A DNA stretch of 37,102 nucleotides from a bacterium (GCA_021777375.1 JAJYDV010000006.1:1-37102); one strand, 5' to 3'; counted from the stretch's first letter, positions 30,522-36,984 are shown. Notes: generated from the sequence alone by a model not told the origin. Numbers and translations are program-made.

Positions 30522-32653
30522 TCCGTTGCCTCCTTGAGCTTCAAACGGCGCAGGAACTGCGCGTTGAAGGCCACGATGATGGTAGATAATGACATCAGTA
30601 TGGCACCGATAGCAGGCGACAGCACAAAGCCTAAGCTCGCCGTCACGCCAGCCGCCAGCGGAATGGCAAAGGCATTGTAGCCGGTTGCCCACGCCAGGTT
30701 CTGCTGCATCTTACGGTAAGTTGCCTTGGATAGCTTGACAACCTTGGCCACGCCGCGCGGGTCGCTAGAAGCTAGGACAATACCGGCTGATTCAATAGCT
30801 ACGTCCGTGCCAGCGCCTATAGCAATGCCGATGTCAGCTTGCGTTAGGGCCGGAGCATCATTTACTCCATCGCCGACCATGGCCACTCTGCTGCCGTCCG
30901 CCTGCAGCTGCTTGACTGTTTCTGCCTTATTCTCTGGCAATACTTCGGCAAAGTATTCTTTGATGCCCAGCTCTTTTGCTGCCCAGGCGGCCACACCCTT
31001 ATTGTCGCCGGTTAACATAGCTACGCGTTTGCCCATGGCATGCAAAGTATCGACTGCTTCCTTAGACTCTTCACGAATAACGTCAGCCAGCATGACAGCG
31101 CCGCGCACAGTCTTATGTTGGTCAATCACGTATACGACAGTTTTACCCTCCTCAGATGCCAGTTCCGCAGCCTTTTTAAGTGTTTCGGACATGTTGGCGT
31201 TCAGTTCTTGTACCAAGCGCGGACCGCCAACATATACTTCATGGCGACCCATAACTACTGCTTTGGCGCCGCGTCCGGCGAGCGAGGTAAAGCTTGACGC
31301 TTGCGGGACTTTTCGGTTTTGATCGTTGGCCGCCTTAACTATGGCCCGTGCTATAGGGTGCTCTGATTCGGCTTCGACTGCCGCCGCTATGCCGAGAAGT
31401 TCTTGCTTGTTGTCGTCGGTCACGATATCTACTACGCCTTGCTCGCCTTTGGTAAGCGTGCCGGTTTTATCAAAGAGAATCACGTCAATGTTACGGGCAG
31501 CTTCCAATGCCATGCGCTGGCGGATGAGCAGGCCGTTCTTAGCGGCCAGTGTGGTTGAAATAGCTGTAACGAGCGGAATAGCTAAACCAAGGGCGTGCGG
31601 GCAAGCAATGACCAGCACCGTAACGACCCGGGCCAGAATAAAGGTTGCTGGCTGGTTGCTGAAGATTGCCCACCCCAGTAGCGTAATTACTGCCGCGCCT
31701 ATAGCTATAAATGTCAGATAAAATGCCGCCCTGTCGGCCAGTATCTGAGTTTTGGACTTGCTGCTCTGGGCTTCCGCAACCAATTTCATAATTCCGGCCA
31801 GAGCGGTGTCGTCACCGATCTTACTGACCCGCACTGTCAGTGATCCACTACCGTTGATAGTTCCAGCCACAACTTGCGCTTTGACCACTTTTTTGACCGG
31901 TTTGGATTCGCCGGTCAGCATTGATTCATTGACGTCGGACTCACCCTTTACGACTTCACCATCGGCCGGCAGTTTGGCGCCTGGCCGTACCAGCACCTGA
32001 TCACCTACCTTCAGCTCACTGACAGCTACTTTCTTGGTACCGTCTTTGGTAATAAGTTCGGCTTCGTCGGGCAGTAGTTTAGCCAGTTCTTTTAAAGCTC
32101 CTTGGGCATTCTGCACCGAAGCCATCTCCATCCAATGGCCGAAGATCATGATGGTGATTAGCGTGGCAAGTTCCCACCAAAAGTCCATGCCGTGGAGTAA
32201 TTTGAGCGTTATGGCCAGGCTGTAGCCCAAGGCCACGGTGATGGCCATTGCTATCAGGGTCATCATACCGGGCTGGCGGCCTTCTATTTCAACTTTGGCG
32301 CTCTTTAGGAATACCAGGCCGCCGTACCAGAACAGGATGAGGCCAAAGACCGCCGAGATGTATTCGCTGCCGCTGAATGTCAGGCTGTAGTGCAGCCAGT
32401 GTTGGATGGAGTTTGAAAATACCAAAACAGGAATGGTTAGCGCCAGGCTCCACCAGAATTTCTGCTTGAACATGTTGGGGCTATGACCAGCATGTTTGTC
32501 GTGATCCGTGTGCTCCATGCTCTCATGGCCATGCTTTGGTGTACGCTTGGTTGGCACGAGCTGCATGCCGCATTCCGGGCACATACCAGGCCTATCCTGT
32601 TGGATATCCGGATGCATGGGACAGGTAAAAGTTTTGCCTATTTCATCGGTCAT
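30518..32653 (-). CDS. copB: Heavy-metal P1B-type ATPase, CopB-like
   Basis: 711 residues. The N-terminus carries a heavy-metal-binding domain (9-35: CPMHPD...CPECGMQLVP) and a His-rich segment (KHGHESMEHTDHDKHAGH). Core motifs are TGES 247-250, the membrane metal site CPH 351-353, the phosphorylation site DKTGT 395-399, the HP motif (EHPIARA) and GDGVND 594-599. CPH in place of CPC marks the CopB (P1B-3) subgroup, usually exporting Cu(II) or Cu(I). It lies between two exported metal-site-like proteins in one minus-strand unit led by a CsoR-like repressor, so induction by metal is expected. Confidence 0.93.
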   Translation of the reverse strand: MTDEIGKTFTCPMHPDIQQDRPGMCPECGMQLVPTKRTPKHGHESMEHTDHDKHAGHSPNMFKQKFWWSLALTIPVLVFSNSIQHWLHYSLTFSGSEYISAVFGLILFWYGGLVFLKSAKVEIEGRQPGMMTLIAMAITVALGYSLAITLKLLHGMDFWWELATLITIMIFGHWMEMASVQNAQGALKELAKLLPDEAELITKDGTKKVAVSELKVGDQVLVRPGAKLPADGEVVKGESDVNESMLTGESKPVKKVVKAQVVAGTINGSGSLTVRVSKIGDDTALAGIMKLVAEAQSSKSKTQILADRAAFYLTFIAIGAAVITLLGWAIFSNQPATFILARVVTVLVIACPHALGLAIPLVTAISTTLAAKNGLLIRQRMALEAARNIDVILFDKTGTLTKGEQGVVDIVTDDNKQELLGIAAAVEAESEHPIARAIVKAANDQNRKVPQASSFTSLAGRGAKAVVMGRHEVYVGGPRLVQELNANMSETLKKAAELASEEGKTVVYVIDQHKTVRGAVMLADVIREESKEAVDTLHAMGKRVAMLTGDNKGVAAWAAKELGIKEYFAEVLPENKAETVKQLQADGSRVAMVGDGVNDAPALTQADIGIAIGAGTDVAIESAGIVLASSDPRGVAKVVKLSKATYRKMQQNLAWATGYNAFAIPLAAGVTASLGFVLSPAIGAILMSLSTIIVAFNAQFLRRLKLKEATE

Positions 32654-32671
32654 AATGCTTCAATCCCAAGT

Positions 32672-33301
32672 TCACTTCCGTCGGCTTGTAGCACTAGTTT
32701 TTGTTCTCCGTGTCGGATTAGAGCGATGTATCCATCCATATGCTCCGGCAACGATCGCGATGGCTAACAATGCCGCCAACGTTGTATCCATGCCATTCCA
32801 AGAACTGTTGTTATAGCCGTACATCATAGTACCGTTGTCGCCGCCAGCGAGTCGGTCATTCATCATGCCGCTTATAAAAGAGGGGGTATTGGTAGGAATG
32901 GCGGCGTTGGTTTGGCAGCCGCTGCCTCGCTTGCCCCAGGCTATGTGGACATCGGTATCGCCTTGGTCGCCCATCATTTGCTGTATATTGTTATCCCAGT
33001 ACACATGGTTTTCAGTACTACCAGCCGATAGCCCCATGAAGTATTCACCCAGTTTTTCGTAGTCGTTATCGGTCAGCTTTTGGCAGGAAGTCTTACCGCT
33101 TTGCAGGTTGTTATATATCGCCTGACCGGCATTTTGCATATTAGTCTCATCCTGAAGCTCGCTTTGGGAAGGCGGTTTTTGTCCTTGATAACCCCCCATC
33201 ATTTGTGCCGAGACCATCGGCGAGAAAGTTAAAAAGGCAATCGATATCAAACTGATGGCAACGTAGGCTCCAACTCTTGGTTTTTTAATGCGATCTATCA
33301 T
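32672..33301 (-). CDS. Exported Met-rich protein with C-terminal TM helix
   Basis: 209 residues. N-terminal signal helix (about 10-31, ending VSAQ), a mature domain rich in Met and Asn (MMGGYQGQ, IQQMMGDQGDTDVHIAWGKRGSGC, MMNDRLAGGDNGTMMYGYNN), two Cys (TSCQKL and GSGC), then a TM helix (about 175-190) and a basic tail. Met-rich outside domains in copper clusters often bind Cu(I), so a sensor or scavenger role at the membrane is plausible but inferred. It lies eight bases after csoR and 18 before copB. Confidence 0.75.
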   Translation of the reverse strand: MIDRIKKPRVGAYVAISLISIAFLTFSPMVSAQMMGGYQGQKPPSQSELQDETNMQNAGQAIYNNLQSGKTSCQKLTDNDYEKLGEYFMGLSAGSTENHVYWDNNIQQMMGDQGDTDVHIAWGKRGSGCQTNAAIPTNTPSFISGMMNDRLAGGDNGTMMYGYNNSSWNGMDTTLAALLAIAIVAGAYGWIHRSNPTRRTKTSATSRRK

Positions 33302-33309
33302 ATGCCCCC

Positions 33310-33600
33310 CTACTTATTATTGGCCCTTATGTTGGTAAGCTCGTATAGATCAAGTAATTCCTGGGTAGCGTGTTGTCGGCGCTTGTCGCTGCCGGAAGAG
33401 AAGTCCTCTTTGATGTGGGTCTTAAGGTGGTTTTCCAATATAAGTTTGTTAAGAGAACTGAGTGATTTTTGAATAGCCAGCGACTGCGTGATTATGTCCA
33501 TACAGTAATCCTCGTTTTCGATCATTTTTTCAATACCTTTAAGCTGTCCTTGAAGGATCTTACTGCGGTGCAATGCTCTACGTTTAATGTCGTCAATCAT
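33310..33600 (-). CDS. csoR: CsoR/RcnR-family metal-responsive repressor
   Basis: 96 residues, all helical: a RSKILQGQLKGIEKMI helix, then DYCMDIITQSLAIQKSL with Cys33, then ENHLKTHIK with His58 and His62. The ligand set reads Cys-His-His, where classic CsoR has Cys-His-Cys and RcnR has Cys-His-His plus an N-terminal His. The neighbours (CopB ATPase, Met-rich proteins) argue for copper, the ligands leave Ni/Co or another cue open. It is the first gene of the minus-strand unit and sits right at a perfect operator palindrome in its own promoter, so it should autoregulate. Confidence 0.88.
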   Translation of the reverse strand: MIDDIKRRALHRSKILQGQLKGIEKMIENEDYCMDIITQSLAIQKSLSSLNKLILENHLKTHIKEDFSSGSDKRRQHATQELLDLYELTNIRANNK

Positions 33601-33602
33601 AC

Positions 33603-33636
33603 TTGCACTATATACCCCCTGGGGGTATTATGTCAA
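33603..33636. promoter_or_regulatory. Divergent CsoR-type operator-promoter
   Basis: The 17-base palindrome ATACCCCCTGGGGGTAT (33612-33628) has the G/C-run form of CsoR operators. Minus strand: -35 TTGACA (33631-33636), spacer 16, -10 TATATA (33609-33614). Plus strand: -35 TTGCAC (33603-33608), spacer 17, -10 TATTAT (33626-33631). Both promoters share the same 34 bases with the palindrome filling both spacers, so one bound repressor should close both directions. For csoR the ATG comes eight bases after the -10. Confidence 0.85.
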
Positions 33637-33663
33637 ATATGGTTATTAGTAATGGAGATATAC

Positions 33664-34293
33664 ATGCGTAAGTACTTACAGTTTGTAAAAAGCAAATGGT
33701 TTATTGGTGCGGCTTGCCTAGTTCTAGGGGCTGGTATTGTCCTTGGTATACGGTTCTTCACCTATAAACTGGATAACGTCCATTACCATGCCAACTTTGC
33801 GGTCTATGTAAACGGACAGCAGGAAATGTTTAAGGACGCCAGCTACTACACAGAGGTTCAGGCGTGTGTGGCAAGCAATGTTATGACGCCTGCGGAACGA
33901 GTCCATATGCACGACAATGTTAATAACGTTATACATGTCGAAGACCACGCTGTAACGTGGGGGCAGTTTTTCCAAAACCTAGGGTGGAGCTTGGGGCCGA
34001 CTTACATAGTTAATAAAGACGGCACAATGTACCAGGAAAGCGGCAACAACAAACTGAATCTCGTCCTAAATGGTCAGGACTACACTGATTTTGGCGGATT
34101 GCAGGATACGGTTATCAATGACAAGGACAAGCTACTGGTTAGCTTTGGCGACGAAAGCCAGTCAACGCGCAAGCAGGAATACAACGCCATTCCTAGCACT
34201 GCTAAACACTATGACAATACGCAAGATCCGGCTTCATGCAGCGGCAGCCACGATACCGTCACGACCCATGACCGGCTCGTGCACATGTTCTAA
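33664..34293 (+). CDS. Anchored His-rich exported protein, divergent from csoR
   Basis: 209 residues from the ATG at 33664, preceded by GGAG seven bases upstream; ATG 33652 is an alternative start. One TM helix (about 13-31), then an outside domain with VHYHANFAVYVNGQQ, a VHMHDNVNNVIHVEDH segment (five His) and WGQFFQNLGW, then a beta-rich end and a Cys in DPASCSGSHD. The H-x-H, H-x-H-D...HVE pattern recalls actinobacterial exported proteins of unknown function found with metal genes. Sharing the CsoR operator puts it in the same metal regulon. Last part of the copper cargo. Confidence 0.78.
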   Translation: MRKYLQFVKSKWFIGAACLVLGAGIVLGIRFFTYKLDNVHYHANFAVYVNGQQEMFKDASYYTEVQACVASNVMTPAERVHMHDNVNNVIHVEDHAVTWGQFFQNLGWSLGPTYIVNKDGTMYQESGNNKLNLVLNGQDYTDFGGLQDTVINDKDKLLVSFGDESQSTRKQEYNAIPSTAKHYDNTQDPASCSGSHDTVTTHDRLVHMF

Positions 34294-34366
34294 AAAGTTA
34301 GTTTACAAAGAGCCGGCCGTAAGCTATGGTAAGGCGAGCCTAAAATCAGGTGGTAATATGGGGTGG

Positions 34367-34391
34367 TTCGAGTCTATTCCTGGCAACCAAT
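34367..34391 (+). repeat. tRNA-end-like repeat a
   Basis: 25 bases from GGTTCGAGTC to GGCAACCA, the same length and same ends as bases 52-76 of tRNA-fMet. Upstream bases can form a weak T stem (GGTGG with CTATT, three G-T pairs) and a partial acceptor (GCCGG at 34312-34316 with CTGGC), but no proper D or anticodon arm, so it is a tRNA relic and not a functional tRNA. Confidence 0.55.
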
Positions 34392-34407
34392 GAGATTATT
34401 TTTTATA

Positions 34408-34482
34408 AAGCTTGGATGTTTGGCTTCTCTCCGACTCGTTTAACGGGCGGCTGAAAACCAACCCGTCCAAGCCTTTTAATTT
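34408..34482 (+). ncRNA. Candidate structured RNA
   Basis: AAGCTTGGA (34408-34416) pairs with TCCAAGC-C-TT (34466-34475) across about 50 bases, with an inner CCG/CGG and GTTTGG/CCAAC option, and the closing strand runs into TTTTAATTTT like a terminator. No promoter or family was identified, so this may be only a relic fold. Confidence 0.25.
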
Positions 34483-34488
34483 TATCAA

Positions 34489-34513
34489 AGTTCTAGACCG
34501 ATATGCTCAACCA
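34489..34513 (+). repeat. tRNA-end-like repeat b
   Basis: 25 bases from AGTTCTAGACC to CTCAACCA. It matches repeat c (34691) at 20 of 26 aligned bases and keeps the TTC-x-A spacing to CCA, but no T stem pairs. Not a tRNA. Confidence 0.4.
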
Positions 34514-34690
34514 AGCTAAGCACAGTATGCTGGTCTGTAAAGTCTAGGCCTTCCGGATTTTTTAATGGTAAAATTAGAACGCCTGGTTGGCTGTAAAATA
34601 ATGGTCAGGCAATTCGCTTGATATATCTCGAGCCAATTGTCCGGCCATTAAAACCAGCTTATTGCAAGGAAGGTTGGCCAACGGTATCCA

Positions 34691-34715
34691 GGTTCCAGAC
34701 CCAAGTGTTCAACCA
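34691..34715 (+). repeat. tRNA-end-like repeat c
   Basis: 25 bases from GGTTCCAGACC to TTCAACCA, sister of repeat b. It lies just before the terminator at 34725. Confidence 0.4.
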
Positions 34716-34724
34716 AAACCATTC

Positions 34725-34755
34725 AACCTCTGTTATTGCGACAGAGGTTTTTGTT
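34725..34755 (+). terminator. Strong intrinsic terminator
   Basis: AACCTCTGT (34725-34733), loop TATTGCG, ACAGAGGTT (34741-34749), then TTTGTTTG. It works on the plus strand only. The nearest upstream plus-strand gene ends about 430 bases away, so it ends either a long 3' UTR or an RNA from the intergenic stretch. Confidence 0.85.
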
Positions 34756-34838
34756 TGTCTAAATTCTTCAAGAAGTTAATTATCTCGAGTCCTGCTAGGA
34801 TAATTGGGGTCTGTTGACCATAGCAAACACTAAAAATC

Positions 34839-34866
34839 TTGATATTGATGAACATGTAATTATAAT
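34839..34866 (+). promoter_or_regulatory. Promoter of the AbrB/PIN pair
   Basis: TTGATA (34839-34844), 16 bases, TATAAT (34861-34866). The ATG at 34877 is ten bases after the -10, so the leader is only a few bases long. Confidence 0.6.
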
Positions 34867-34876
34867 AGTAGTTACT

Positions 34877-35140
34877 ATGAATAGATACATTACTACAGTC
34901 ATTAGAACCGGTAACTCGTATGCGCTGCGGGTTCCAAAGCAATATATTAACGACGCGAATCTGCAGCTAGGGCAAAAAGCTATCATACAGCTACCCATTC
35001 CTGAAGCTAAGCAGAATCGAGCCCGAGTTCAAGCACTTTTTAAGCAACTCCAGGAGCTTGGAGCTTACAAAGACATTAAAGACCCGGCCACTTGGCAGCG
35101 AGAAATACGCAAAGATCGACCGCTGCCTAGTAGAACCTAG
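34877..35140 (+). CDS. AbrB/MazE-type antitoxin
   Basis: 87 residues from MNRYITTVIRTGNSYALRVPKQY. The N-terminal 45 residues form a SpoVT/AbrB swapped-hairpin DNA-binding domain (VIRTGNSYALRVPKQYI...LGQKAIIQL), followed by a helical, charged tail (RARVQALFKQLQELG) that would wrap the toxin. The longer upstream frame is rejected because it would run through the promoter. The gene ends one base before the PIN toxin start, the usual antitoxin-first order, and should autoregulate its promoter. Confidence 0.8.
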   Translation: MNRYITTVIRTGNSYALRVPKQYINDANLQLGQKAIIQLPIPEAKQNRARVQALFKQLQELGAYKDIKDPATWQREIRKDRPLPSRT

Positions 35141-35141
35141 T

Positions 35142-35501
35142 ATGACTCTTCTTGATACGAACATCTTTATATACATTGCAAATGGTACTCTGCCTACTGA
35201 GATTATTGCTAAGACAGACATTGGGCATGCAAGTATCACTAAAATTGAAGCTCTCGGTTTTTCGACTATACCCGCAAACGAATTGTTAATACTTTCGAGT
35301 CTGTTCAATGAGTCATATAACATGCCGTTGACTGATGCGGTAGTTGACCGAGCTGTCCAGCTAAGACAGGCAAAAAGGATGAATCTTGGCGACGCCATAA
35401 TTGCTGCTACTGCTTTAGAGTATGACCTTGAGCTATGGACGGTGAACATTGAAGACTTTAAGCATATTGAAGGCATGAAAGTAGTCAACCCGTTACAGTA
35501 A
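35142..35501 (+). CDS. PIN-domain toxin (VapC-like ribonuclease)
   Basis: 119 residues starting MTLLDTNIFIYI. PIN acidic residues are in place: Asp5 (LLDTN), Glu36 (SITKIEALG), Asp84 (NLGDAIIAATA) and Asp105 (TVNIEDF), the set that binds Mg2+ for RNA cleavage. A longer frame upstream overlaps the antitoxin and is rejected. VapC-type toxins usually cut tRNA or rRNA and are held inactive by the cognate antitoxin; here that is the AbrB-type protein one base upstream. Confidence 0.87.
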   Translation: MTLLDTNIFIYIANGTLPTEIIAKTDIGHASITKIEALGFSTIPANELLILSSLFNESYNMPLTDAVVDRAVQLRQAKRMNLGDAIIAATALEYDLELWTVNIEDFKHIEGMKVVNPLQ

Positions 35502-35620
35502 GCTTTCTAAACTTCATATGGAGTCCGCGGGGTTCTAGTATGACGCGGTAGCGTAAGCACAACAGCGGTGCATTTCCTAAAAGCTTATTCCACCGACTCA
35601 ACTCCGCCAAGACAAGGTTT

Positions 35621-35683
35621 CAATTCGAATGTACATGGGCGACCAAATCATGCACTCAAAGTACGAGGCCGTGCTCCATGACC
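35621..35683 (+). repeat. Island repeat copy 2: degenerate tRNA-fMet 3' end plus flank
   Basis: CAATTCGAATG to GGGCGACCA (35621-35645, 25 bases) keeps T-loop and CCA spacing, and the flank AAATCATGCACTCAAAGTAC, GAGGCCGTGCTCCATGACC closely follows copy 1. About 95 bases earlier CGCGGGGT (35526-35533) equals the 5' end of the tRNA, so this may be the shell of a decayed tRNA with an insert. Confidence 0.7.
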
Positions 35684-35723
35684 TTTAAGCTCGAATAATT
35701 AATCTGTTATCAATAAATAATTA

Positions 35724-35752
35724 TTGACACTAATAAATCAGAAAGTTAGCAT
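35724..35752 (+). promoter_or_regulatory. Promoter of the RHH/PIN pair (leaderless)
   Basis: TTGACA (35724-35729), 17 bases, TAGCAT (35747-35752), six bases, ATG at 35759. The predicted first base is the A of the ATG. Confidence 0.65.
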
Positions 35753-35758
35753 ATTGTC

Positions 35759-36028
35759 ATGAGTACTATGAGCTTTTCAGTAGAAGAAGACATTAAGCGT
35801 GATTTTACGGCGTGGGCTAAACGCGCTAAAAAATCAAAGAGTGATTTATTCCGCGACATGATATATATCTACCAGTTTAACCAACAACTCGACAAAAATA
35901 CCGAGAAGTATGATACCGTGCTAGATAAACTTGGCATTCAGTCCGAGAACGAGCTCTATGAATATTTGGAGAACGATGAAACCTATAAAGACCGTATTCG
36001 ACACCAACGTCTATCTGGCAGCAAGTAA
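35759..36028 (+). CDS. Ribbon-helix-helix antitoxin
   Basis: 89 residues. MSFSVEEDIKRDFTAWAKRAKKSKSDLFRDMI is a ribbon-helix-helix motif (strand, helix, KKSKS turn, helix), followed by a charged tail with NTEKYDTVLDKLG. It overlaps the PIN toxin by 53 bases in another frame. The ATG at 35759 is preferred from the promoter spacing; 35768 is an alternative. It should repress its own promoter as dimer or toxin complex. Confidence 0.75.
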   Translation: MSTMSFSVEEDIKRDFTAWAKRAKKSKSDLFRDMIYIYQFNQQLDKNTEKYDTVLDKLGIQSENELYEYLENDETYKDRIRHQRLSGSK

Positions 36029-36383
36029 ACAAAGTAGCTACGCTCGAATACAGTTACAGCGAGCAAGGCCGAATGGGCCGTATCAACTCTATATTTCCCC
36101 GGAGATTATTATAGAGATACGAAGCAAGCTTGAATTAAAGTTTGGTTATACGGCTGAAGAGTCAGGGATATTTATTGAGATGGTCATGATATATGCAACA
36201 TTAATTCAACCGAAACAAAAAATAAGCGGAGTTTTAAAAGATGCTGCTGACCATATCATTTTAGAATGCGCTCTTGAAGCAAACGCCAAGATGATAGTAA
36301 GTGCAGACAAGGGCCTACTTAGGCTGAAAGAATTTCGAGGTATTACCATTATTCATCCTACCATGTTGCAATACCTAACTTAA
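35976..36383 (+). CDS. PIN-domain toxin (PIN_3 / COG1569-like)
   Basis: 135 residues from MKPIKTVFDTNVYLAAS. PIN acidic residues are Asp9, Glu47 (SPEIIIEIRS), Asp89/Asp92 (LKDAADHII) and Asp111 (SADKGLL). The ATG at 35976 follows GGAG by five bases, inside the antitoxin gene; longer frames upstream are shadows of the antitoxin. The family is annotated as PIN-type toxin of TA systems. It lies between repeat copies 2 and 3 as a separate cassette. Confidence 0.8.
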   Translation: MKPIKTVFDTNVYLAASKQSSYARIQLQRARPNGPYQLYISPEIIIEIRSKLELKFGYTAEESGIFIEMVMIYATLIQPKQKISGVLKDAADHIILECALEANAKMIVSADKGLLRLKEFRGITIIHPTMLQYLT

Positions 36384-36504
36384 CCTCAGCTCACTCAGAC
36401 TAAAATTATAAACAAAACTTGTGAACAAGAAATATCCTGACAGGGTCAAGAGCTATGCTAGTATAGGACGATTAGCAAAAGCCACGGTAATACGGTTATG
36501 GTTC

Positions 36505-36565
36505 GGTTCGAGCCCCCCGCAACCAGGATTATGCACCCAAAAGACGAGACCGCGTTCCATGACCC
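36505..36565 (+). repeat. Island repeat copy 3: tRNA-fMet 3' end plus flank (attR-like)
   Basis: GGTTCGAGCCCCCCGCAACCA shortened to 21 bases, then GGATTATGCACCCAAAAGAC, GAGACCGCGTTCCATGACCC. It ends the region of resemblance. An extended -10 TGCTAGTAT (36457-36465) with CTGACA upstream lies before it, resembling a tRNA promoter, but no full tRNA can be folded. Confidence 0.7.
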
Positions 36566-36574
36566 ACATGCGGA

Positions 36575-36796
36575 CTAGGGCGGCCGGACCACAATAACTT
36601 TTTCTCTAGCAACTGACCGTATTTTAGGCAAACTGTCAGAATCAAATCAGAAGTTGAGGCCGGCAGATAGGTTTTTTGTAAAACGAATATCAACTGGCTT
36701 TGCCTTGTTCCAATATTCAGCTGTCTGTGCTTCAAACCAAGCTACTTCTTCTTCACGACTTTTGAAGTTGGATATCTTGTTTTTTGTAGTTGTCAT
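36575..36796 (-). pseudogene. Decayed antitoxin (BrnA/CopG-like) with internal stop
   Basis: The frame begins MTTTKNKISNFKSREEEVAW at 36796 and reads 49 residues to a TGA (36647-36649) after KNLSAGLNF. The same frame then continues FDSDSLPKIRSVAREK for 23 more codons to a TAG at 36575. Intact relatives have NLSxxxxxR-F/LD here, so the TGA probably replaced an Arg CGA. The ATG overlaps the stop of the MazF-like fragment as ATGA. The missing C-terminus runs towards repeat copy 3, which may have cut it. Confidence 0.65.
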
Positions 36797-36984
36797 AGCT
36801 TCTCTTCCTTTATTACAAGCAACTTTTTTAAAGCCTTGAATAAACTAGCCTGATCGTCATTGCTCAATATACCAAGCTGGCTTGTTAATTCTGACTGAAG
36901 CAAGGCAGACAGACGATGTACTCTAGCAATAGAAGGCTCAATCAAACCGGCATCTCTCCAGCCCAGTAGAATAGCCCAAAGCGT
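36793..36984 (-). pseudogene. C-terminal fragment of a MazF/PemK-like toxin
   Basis: About 60 residues (LLGWRDAGLIEPSIARVHRL, SALLQSELTSQLGILSNDDQ, ...ALKKLL) read like the end of PemK/MazF toxins: the WRxAGL-xPSxxRVHxL stretch and the LGxLSxxD near the C-terminus. The N-terminal half with the RNA-binding barrel is absent. In its place a transposase-like frame runs into it around 36970-36990. A toxin gene followed by a coupled antitoxin was present once and is now dead. Confidence 0.6.

Larger units (their letters stand above)
34294..34724. other. Non-coding stretch with tRNA-end-like repeats
   Basis: About 430 bases without a supported ORF. It holds the three tRNA-end-like 25-mers (listed separately), a long-range hairpin at 34408-34482, the perfect palindrome GTTGGCCAAC (34673-34682) and frequent CCAACC/GGTTGG blocks. 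It ends in a strong terminator, so it may be transcribed as RNA. No protein signal was found. Confidence 0.5.
29743..36565. mobile_element. tRNA-fMet-anchored accessory island (copper module plus two TA cassettes)
   Basis: 6.8 kb bounded by degenerate copies of the tRNA-fMet 3' end. Cargo: CsoR-CopB-exported protein set and two toxin-antitoxin pairs. Copies at 29718, 35621 and 36505 divide it into a metal-resistance plus AbrB/PIN segment and an RHH/PIN segment. No integrase, transfer or replication gene was found within it, so it must be mobilised in trans or be a remnant. Confidence 0.6.

Noticed and set aside
30522-30692. N-terminal extension of the 131-residue exported protein
   Set aside because: The extension lies wholly inside copB in another frame; a GGAGG ribosome site and ATGA overlap support the internal start.
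30726-32767. Several plus-strand reading frames across copB
   Set aside because: Antisense shadows of a fully conserved P-type ATPase.
33469-33663. N-terminal extension of the His-rich exported protein
   Set aside because: It would run through csoR and the divergent operator; the TM helix and ribosome site favour 33664.
34311-34391. A functional tRNA or tmRNA 3' end
   Set aside because: T arm and acceptor are weak and no D arm, seven-base anticodon loop or tmRNA 5' end could be found.
29849-36048. Shared 13-mer AGCTACGCTCGAA at about 29849 and 36036
   Set aside because: One copy is inside the PIN toxin coding sequence (SSYARIQ) and no flanking similarity exists; likely chance.
29743-36565. 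Integrase or recombinase in the island
   Set aside because: No tyrosine or serine recombinase motif in any frame; the only mobile-gene trace is the transposase fragment beyond the last repeat.
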